Assembly (NCBI GenBank): GCA_030412805.1 | Contig: JASJFJ010000004.1 | Location: 4,340,001-4,404,000 of the forward strand | Source: Westerdykella aurantiaca | Lineage: Eukaryota > Ascomycota > Dothideomycetes > Pleosporales > Sporormiaceae | Length of the DNA stretch: 64,000 bases | Reading direction: 5' to 3' | Program-made: the position numbers and the translations under genes | Notes under the pieces: generated by a model | Database searches by the model: none | Told to the model about the DNA's origin: nothing | The model's input: the letters and a program-made list of their open reading frames with translations, nothing else | Shown here: piece by piece, positions 57,830-64,000 of the stretch | Layout of the letters: each line of letters opens with the position of its first letter | Position numbering within the stretch: the first letter of the stretch is position 1

Positions 57830-59342
57830 TCATCTTCTCCAAAATTTCCAACCCCTCCCCACCTCCTTCTTCGGCGGGCCTTCAAACTCTGTCGGGTCCT
57901 CGTCAACCTCGAACTGCTCCATCTTAGCCCTCTTCCTCGCCTTCTCCTCATCTTCCTCCTTCTTCTCTGCCCTCCTTCTCACCCAAGCCGCCCAAAAGCA
58001 ATACGCGCAGATCGAAACACCGATGCCGCCCAACACAGCCCCAATCACCGCGCCGATCAACCCTTGTTTCACCCAGGCATTCTGCTTGGGCGGGACGTAT
58101 GGAACGGGTGTCGATTTCGGACAGAAGGTTGTCGGCATGACCATGTTGTTCTTCTGCACTGCGGGAGCGAGGAAGAAGTTGTAGGCGTCGAAATCCGCCA
58201 TGAGATAGACTTGCGTCAGGAACGCCGTGCTGAGGTAGAAAGGGCGAGTGTCGTTTCTCGCGCGGTTCTGTACCGGCGAGATGTTGGAGACGTTGGACAG
58301 GAGTTCCCCAGGGAGAGTGACGCTGAACCCGTCGTCCAGGACGATCGTCATTGATCCCGAGAATGGGGCTGGAAGCTGTAGACTATCGTCTCCGAAGCGG
58401 TTCTCCGGGTCCGGGCGGGCGTTGAGTTGACGCTTGAAATTCTCGGTGACGGAGAAGGGAAGCGAGAGCGGGTACTGGTCTGTCGTCAACTGTGCGTCGA
58501 AGGGTCCGGCATCAGTGTTTGGGAAAGCGGCCTTGTCGAAGAGGGAGACGTTTCGTCCATCCGTGCCCGTGATGGTGATATCCTTGACGCGGACAGTGAA
58601 TGGACTGGCATTCGAGTCCTTCATCTTGTAAGCGTGGACCGGAGCAGTGAAGCGTCCTGCGTCATAGCCGCCAAAGGTATTGCTACCGTTTACTGCACCA
58701 CCTGCACGATCGAAGCCTTGGCCAATGTACAGCGAATAAGTCCTTCCAGCTATGATATCTTTCGACACGAGACTTTGGAGAAGGGTAGAAGAAAGACCCA
58801 TGCCGACGATACCAGGAGCAATGGAGCCCTCTTCTGCGACCTCGATGGTGGAGTTCTCGACGAGCGTCTGTGACGCGCCATCGGTTTCGAAATAGTGAGT
58901 GTAGAGGCGAAGAGTGTCCTGGCCGAAAGAGCCTGTGAATTTGCTACTGCTGTCCAGAGATTTGAAGTTATCATTCGCGTTGAAACTAGGGCATATTCTA
59001 TCAGCAAAACGATCTTCGTCACACTTGCGGAAGAATCTACCTCGACGAATCCCCCTTCACAAAGAACCCTCCAGTCCCGTGGTCGCACCCCTTGAGTGTG
59101 CTATTCTTGCAATATCCCAGCGCCGCAAAACTCGTATGATTCTGCGATAACGATGGCCACAGACTGTGGTTCTGGGCTGGCGTGCCAACGCCGATGAAGG
59201 AGCCATATTGGAATTCGGACGACTCGTGGACGGCGCGTTTATGGATGTCGACGTAGATGGGGGGTTTGGAGCAGTTGAAGGCGGTAGTGGAGGGGGTGAA
59301 GAGGAGGAGGGAAAGGGAGAGTGCGAGGGCTAACGAAGCCAT
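57830..59342 (-). CDS. aspartic-protease-like membrane protein, probably catalytically dead
   Basis: Exons (minus) 59342-59041 and 58985-57830 give 485 aa. A signal peptide (MASLALALSLSLLLFTPSTTAF) is followed by a pepsin-like fold: the N-lobe strand GSFIGVGTPAQNHSLWPSLSQN lies where active enzymes have DTGSS, and the catalytic Asp motif is absent. GIVGMGLSSTLLQSLV and YSLYIGQG match the pepsin-family strands, and the second catalytic Asp motif is not seen. Many N-glycosylation sites are present. A C-terminal membrane helix (about 405-432, GLIGAVIGAVLGGIGVSICAYCFWA) is followed by a basic/acidic cytosolic tail ending WKFWRR. It is probably a type I surface protein that lost protease activity. 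The family of such WPSLSQN-type proteins is common in filamentous fungi but unassigned. Confidence 0.82.
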
Positions 59343-60939
59343 AGTGTTTGTGAGTGTAAAGGAAAGAGGAGGGAGATGGGTGCCGCTTGAGGCCCGCAAG
59401 CGACTGTGTTTGTGTGTTCAACAACAAACCAAAGCAGAACAATTCGCGGTCTTTGTTCGTGTTTTCCCCTTCTCGCAACGTGTACACAGGAATGAGGATT
59501 CCTCTCGTCAAGCAAGCGCTGTATCGGGCGGTCTCAGAGAGAAGAACCCAAACGAGGCAGTGCCCTCAAACAACAACTACCTCCCCAATATCTAAGTACG
59601 TTCCCTCCACCCAACACGTTGGCACCCAAAACAGCCTAGGTCACCGTCTGTACTATTCTTACGCTTCTGTTCTTAGCTCTGGCATCCCGCACCCCTCGTC
59701 CCTGCCCGCAGGAGAGCCGCACAACGCTTCTCCCCTCCAGGTTGGCGGCTGCTGACGCCCAGCATGCGAGTGTACAACGGAGTCTAGAAACAGGCGCTTA
59801 GGAAGAGTGTAAGAGCGCGGAAGATCGATGTTCCTCTCCGCTCGCAGGTGTGGTGAATTGGCCCATGCGCTGTGATTGGAGGAAACATGGTACCATAAAT
59901 AGTTGATTGGATGACGGCGCACGAAGCGGACCCGCCCTGAAGGGTCCGTGCGCTGGTTCTCGCATGCTATTCTTACCACTGAAGCTATTATTACTTCCCG
60001 ACTTTTTCAACGTTTCCTGGGATTTTTGGGAATGGGCCACGGATAAGAGTGGGATGATGAGCGGCGTAGGCCCTGGGACGAGGGAAACGTCCTCGAGTAA
60101 CCGGGATGGAGCGAGGCTTTAGATGCGGAAGAGTATGTTTCCGTTCTATCTCCAGAGTATACCCATGTTCTGTCCCCGCAGAGGTACTTTATTGCAAACC
60201 TACTTTACCACACATGCTATAGTAAAGTGACCAAAAACCTTTCCCGCATATGTTGTAGGCTTTGCCCAGCGCAATTGCAGCACAAGTCACTCACTTTGCC
60301 CGTTCCGCATGTACACCCTTCCCCTCAATCCTGCGTCCCCCGCCTGTTGCGTCTGTCAGACAATCTTGCCTCGGAGTTGCAGCACAGGCGCTTGGAGTCA
60401 GCCTTCGCGCTTACTGTTTTGAGTGAAGGATGCGGGAAATTTGTGAAGCGGACTAGTCTGCTGACTGTCCACCTGGGCGGATGAACAAAATCCAAAATCG
60501 CAGCTGCTCGGGCACATGTTTGAGATAGATACGCTGAGTCGAGGGCGGTGAAGATACCTAAATACGTTGAGATAGATGTATGCTCATGTATACAGATGTA
60601 TACGTCTATCTTCAGAACAGCTAATCGGCGGGCGCAAACCAACACGCTGACTGTGCCCCAGGACTCTGTTGTGCCCTGCTGCGCCGTTTCCTTCCCTCCC
60701 TCCGTGACCTATCGCTTCGAGATACTCCCAAAATGCCGATGCAAGTAACACATATACGCCGATTGACCGTAGCGTCTTCCCCACGCTGATGCGCTGTTCC
60801 AATATAACGCCACGCTGTTGTAACTGAAGAAATGATGCTCGTTTTGTCGCGAGAGTCGAAGTCGAAGAAAATAATGATACGCCAGAAGGGAAGATACATT
60901 TCGAGAGTTTCGCGATGAAAACCAAGGCCGATAAAACGA
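59343..60939. other. intergenic, 1.6 kb
   Basis: Upstream of the aspartic-protease-like gene and 3' flank of the CAF-1 gene. Frames inside (59387-59755, 60227-60484, 60584-60983) conflict with one another and show no motif. No gene accepted. Confidence 0.5.
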
Positions 60940-62915
60940 TCAGAGCAGAACCCATCGCTTGTCGACTTCCTTGGGTCCGACACGAGCAGCCACGGTACTA
61001 AGAGTATTGCTGATGGCGTCCTTCGGAAACTTCGGAAACCTGGAAAGGAAATTGTTAGCTATGAATATCTCAAAGGATGACGCCAATGCATACTTCTTCT
61101 TCAGGGCTTCAATCAGCGCGACCTTGGTAAGATCGCTGCCCTCCACTTCGGCCTTGAATTGAGGAAGCTGGTCTGCAGGTATCATGCGTTTTGCTGGTTT
61201 AGCGGCTTTGGATCCAGCTCCACCCGCAACACCGTTACCGGAATTTAGTGAATTCATCATGGGGTGCATGGGCCTCGAGGCGAGGGACAGACGCGGTGGC
61301 TGCATGCCGCCACTGCTTGCGCCCTCTTTCACAGAGGCTGTCTTGGCAGGTTCCGTGTGGTCAGGTGCCCAGTATGCTGTGGAGAAGGGATCAATGGACT
61401 GAGGTTGTGGATCTGCATCCGTCAGCACAGATACTCCAGTCATAGATCCATACATACCAAGCAAGAAGCCAATCCTGAACCCTTTGAAGTCTGTGCAGAT
61501 AGCTCCCGACCCATCATTCAAGACCGAGACGCCATTGGAGTTCTCCCAGCAGAGTCCAGTGCTAACAGGTTGCAGGTCGCCGCTGATCAGCCTCCTCTTG
61601 ACTTGGCCATCATCCTCGTCATCTAAGAAGCCCTCCATGTCATCGTCTCCGTCCTCGTCCAGATCCTCTTCTCCGTCCGAATCCAAGTCTTCACCTTCTT
61701 CCGGCTCTTCCCATTCTGCCTCGGAATCATAGTCATAATTGAACTCCTGAATGATCCGCGAGAAAGGGTTCTTCGCCAGCTTCAAGGTCTGCTGTCGAGT
61801 GTGCTGCTTCGTGTATGTGCCGTAATACGGTGGTCTTACGTCCTCTGGGAAGTGCAGGTACTTTATAGGAATCTGCTTAAGAAGGGTCATCGGGTCCTGG
61901 CTATGGTCGTTTTCTCTGGTTAGGTCGATGGGATGATCTGCAGAGTTGTTCAGGCGTTCCACTATCTCTTTGATCGAGTGTATCTCAGAACCACGGCCTC
62001 TAGGATGTGGAAACTGTGCTTTGAAAGTGGCCAGCGAGATGGGCTCCATGGAAACGTCTTCCCGGCGAATCAGTTGCTCAAGGCGTGCCCTTGCCGTAGC
62101 CAGCTTGTCGGGGTCCTCCATATACCGATTTATGGGCGCCATAATTGCATGGCTAGGGAGCTGGAACGGTAGAAAGAATCGCTCGTAGTCGGTCTTCCCT
62201 GCTCGCAGGATAGACTTCTGCGGAGACGCACTTGCATTAGTAGCTTGCAAAGGGGCGTGCGGTGCTAATGATATTGTCTCGGAGATGCTAAGGTGGTTGG
62301 GCTCTACCATGAGTGTTTTGGTACCCCCTGCCTCAGCCTTTGGCTTGTTAAAGAAGGAGTTCAGCCTCATTTGACTCTGCTCACGGTCAGCCATCATTCT
62401 CTGAACGCTGACGGAGGCAACTATACCCGCTCCTTCTTCAACTTCTCCTCTTCTTTTCTGCGTTTCTCCTCTTCCTTCTGTTGCTGTTCGAGCTCTTTAG
62501 CGCGCCTCTTCTCTTCTCGCTCACTGTTTTTCTTTTGTTTTTCCTCGTCCCTTTTCCGCTTCTCCTCTTCTTTTGCTGCCTTCTGCTCTGCCTTTGCCTT
62601 TTCCTTGGCCTCCTTCTCTAGCCTCTTCTCCTCCTTCTCCTTGTCGGTGAGCTTCCGTCGTTTGGCCGGCTGAGCATCGTTGGTGGACCCTGCGAGTTGG
62701 GCATTGCTTCCATTCGTACTCGGGGGCGCGGAAACTTGTGAGGACTTCTTGAGGGGCGAAGGGGTTGCAATCGAGGACACGACCGTTAATGGTGTGCCTA
62801 CATCGGATTGCACATCGACATTCTTGGTTGGTGTTGAAACAGGAACATCGTTATCGAAAGGGCGCTTCTGAGACGTCGTTGGAGCAATTGACTGTTGCAC
62901 ATCTTCCATCTCCAT
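60940..62915 (-). CDS. RLF2: chromatin assembly factor 1 large subunit (Cac1/p150)
   Basis: Exons (minus) 62915-62427, 62376-61458, 61412-61094 and 61039-60940 give 608 aa. A Ser/Thr-rich N-terminus leads a long Lys/Glu/Arg (KER) helix (about 90-163). Directly at the second exon is SQMRLNSFF, a PCNA-binding PIP box (Gln 165, Leu 168, Phe 171-172). Then come YERFFLPFQLPSH, the acidic ED domain (about 378-415, EEGEDLDSDGEEDLDEDGDDD) and a C-terminal winged-helix domain (FPKFPKDAISNTLSTVAARVGPKEVDKRWVLL region). CAF-1 deposits H3-H4 on newly replicated DNA at PCNA. The first intron (62426-62377, 50 nt, GCTGAC branch) uses the AG at 62378-62377; the earlier AG would leave only 26 nt. The second intron is 45 nt and stop-free. 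Confidence 0.92.
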
Positions 62916-63621
62916 GGTGATGGAACTTTCGGTCGGTTGGGTCTGATGTGCGGTGCGATAAAGACGACAATTGGGTTGATGGAGATGGAGACCACGAAGT
63001 CGTGGGGAAGACGGACGCGACGCGTTGAGATCGCGGGTAGAAGGCGCGGTAAAGGAAATGCGGAGGTCTGTGCGTCACCTAGCGCGCGAAGTGCTGCCTG
63101 GGGTGCGATGATTCGCCCAAAACCGACAACTTTGACCGCTTCAAGATTATTTTCCTTTTTTGGGCTAGCGCTGTTAGTGGGGACTCTTCCACTCTGCCTT
63201 TCCGCTATGGGCAAGACCGTATGGATTTGTCTCAACATCAAAAGCTGCAGTGAGGCATCTATGGGAGACATGTGACTTGACAGGTCCTCCAGGTGAACAG
63301 GTGACCTCGGGGGGCGCACCTTCCCGGGAGACCTAGCAGAGGAAGGTTCGTACAACGGGACTTCTCCTTCCGTAATCTCTGGACCACAAGATTCTGCCCC
63401 GACGATAGCTTGGTGATGATACTGAAGAAGGCTCTCAGATTGCTTTCGAGATCCTCTTAGATACCTTCAAACGTCGCTAACATGTCGAACTAAGCTGCAA
63501 CCCAGGGAGCTTTACACCATCTGCACCTGCCAGCTTCTGTGCATCACCTCAGTCCCACCTGGGCTTACCTTCTCCTTCCGTGACTATCATTACTCACTCT
63601 CACTTCCCATCGACGGAAACA
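62916..63621. promoter_or_regulatory. divergent promoter, CAF-1 / acidic unknown
   Basis: 706 bp between divergent start codons. The CAF-1 side carries the ACGCGT listed separately. The plus-strand side ends in a CT-rich leader. Frames inside (62895-63275 plus, 62798-63355 minus) look like noise. Confidence 0.5.
63020..63025. promoter_or_regulatory. ACGCGT (MCB-type) hexamer before the CAF-1 gene
   Basis: ACGCGT, 105-110 bases upstream of the CAF-1 large-subunit ATG, preceded by a further ACGCG. Same core as in the RTT109 promoter. Confidence 0.4.
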
Positions 63622-64000
63622 ATGGAGGGTCACGAAACGGAAGATATGCTGTTCGGCTTCCCCTCGTCGCAGAACTCTTTGGACAGTGTGAACGAAGACG
63701 GCGACTTTTTAGATGAGCTGTCGGATGAGAAAGATGATTCTGAATTTGATGATCTTTGGGACGCAGAAACTAGCCAAGAGTTATTTTCAGCCCAGACTCT
63801 GGACGAAATTATCGAGGAAGACATCCTGGATGAACTCGAAAGCATCGCCCCCCCAGACGAGGTGCTGAAAAACATCGCACACCGAACGGTGAAGGACCGG
63901 TATTAGGCCCAGTTCATGGCCTCTGTATCTTGAGAGCTGACTTCACTTAGGAATTGGGTCATTGCCCGTGTTGAGGGCCTCATAGAAGGAATCTTAGACG
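63622..64000 (+). CDS. acidic protein of unknown function, 3' part outside window
   Basis: Exon 1 63622-63899, intron 63900-63950 (51 nt, GTATTA donor, GCTGAC branch, CTTAG acceptor), then exon 2 from 63951 running off the window. The visible 109 residues are strongly acidic (DGDFLDELSDEKDDSEFDDLWD, then IIEEDILDELE), followed by a more ordered segment PPDEVLKNIAHRTVKDRNWVIARVEGLIEGILD across the junction. The unspliced frame would stop at once after KDRY, so the splice is supported by the sensible continuation. Met 63622 is the first ATG in frame. I do not recognise the family from this part. Confidence 0.65.

Noticed and set aside
62401..62426. 26-nt intron in the CAF-1 gene using the first AG
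   Set aside because: Too short for a fungal spliceosomal intron; the next AG gives 50 nt with a GCTGAC branch point and places the PIP box in frame.

Overview
The window is chromosomal DNA from a filamentous ascomycete (Pezizomycotina; a dothideomycete would fit, but the class cannot be fixed by reading alone). Protein-coding genes are split by many short introns, mostly 45-75 nt, with GT..AG ends and CTAAC/CTGAC-type branch points. The gene content is typical of filamentous fungi: a HET-domain protein, an NmrA-like protein, a GFA-domain protein, a GT21 ceramide glucosyltransferase, GH92 and GH1 glycosidases, and the fungal-specific histone acetyltransferase Rtt109. I saw no tRNA, rRNA, transposon or CRISPR array. 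Twenty-three protein-coding genes are annotated: twenty-one complete and two cut by the window ends. Most were assembled from several exons by matching splice sites and reading phase.

Layout. 1-2135: 3' part of a GH92 alpha-mannosidase. 2136-6877: gene-poor, with one small orphan ORF (5354-5716) behind a TATA box. 6878-10525: ENA-type Na+/K+ P-type ATPase, converging on a p24 cargo receptor (12253-11430). 13127-16697: Ubp15/USP7 deubiquitinase, divergent from a mitochondrial PDH/BCKDH kinase (17544-19158). 19463-21425: an unrecognised gene with an in-frame TAG. 22301-22736: a PMP3-family proteolipid. 23249-24257: mitoribosomal bL19m. 25301-26431: Vps75/SET histone chaperone. 27264-29234: secreted GH1 beta-glucosidase. 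30418-32923: Gid7/WDR26. 33785-36085: HET protein. 37300-38637: NmrA-like protein behind a 2.2 kb repeat-rich upstream region. 40857-43039: asparaginase with ankyrin repeats. 43867-45545: nucleotidyltransferase-like protein ending in a CaaX box. 46264-46671: small membrane protein. 47254-48972: ceramide glucosyltransferase. 49468-51231: Rtt109, divergent from mitoribosomal mL57 (51451-52337). 52546-55108: secreted copper amine oxidase. 56290-57684: double GFA protein. 57830-59342: degenerate aspartic-protease-like membrane protein. 60940-62915: CAF-1 large subunit, divergent from an acidic unknown that runs off the right edge.

How the genes fit together. The strongest theme is chromatin assembly. 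Vps75, Rtt109 and the CAF-1 large subunit act in the H3K56-acetylation / replication-coupled nucleosome assembly pathway, and all three lie within about 38 kb. The RTT109 and CAF-1 promoters each carry an ACGCGT (MCB-type) hexamer close to the start codon. The genes are interspersed with unrelated ones, so this is loose linkage, not a compact cluster. Other points worth checking are a CaaX tail on a nucleotidyltransferase-like protein, a possible nonsense codon in a conserved-looking gene, a 49-bp-period tandem repeat, several stop-free introns whose length is a multiple of three, and unusually long introns in two genes.
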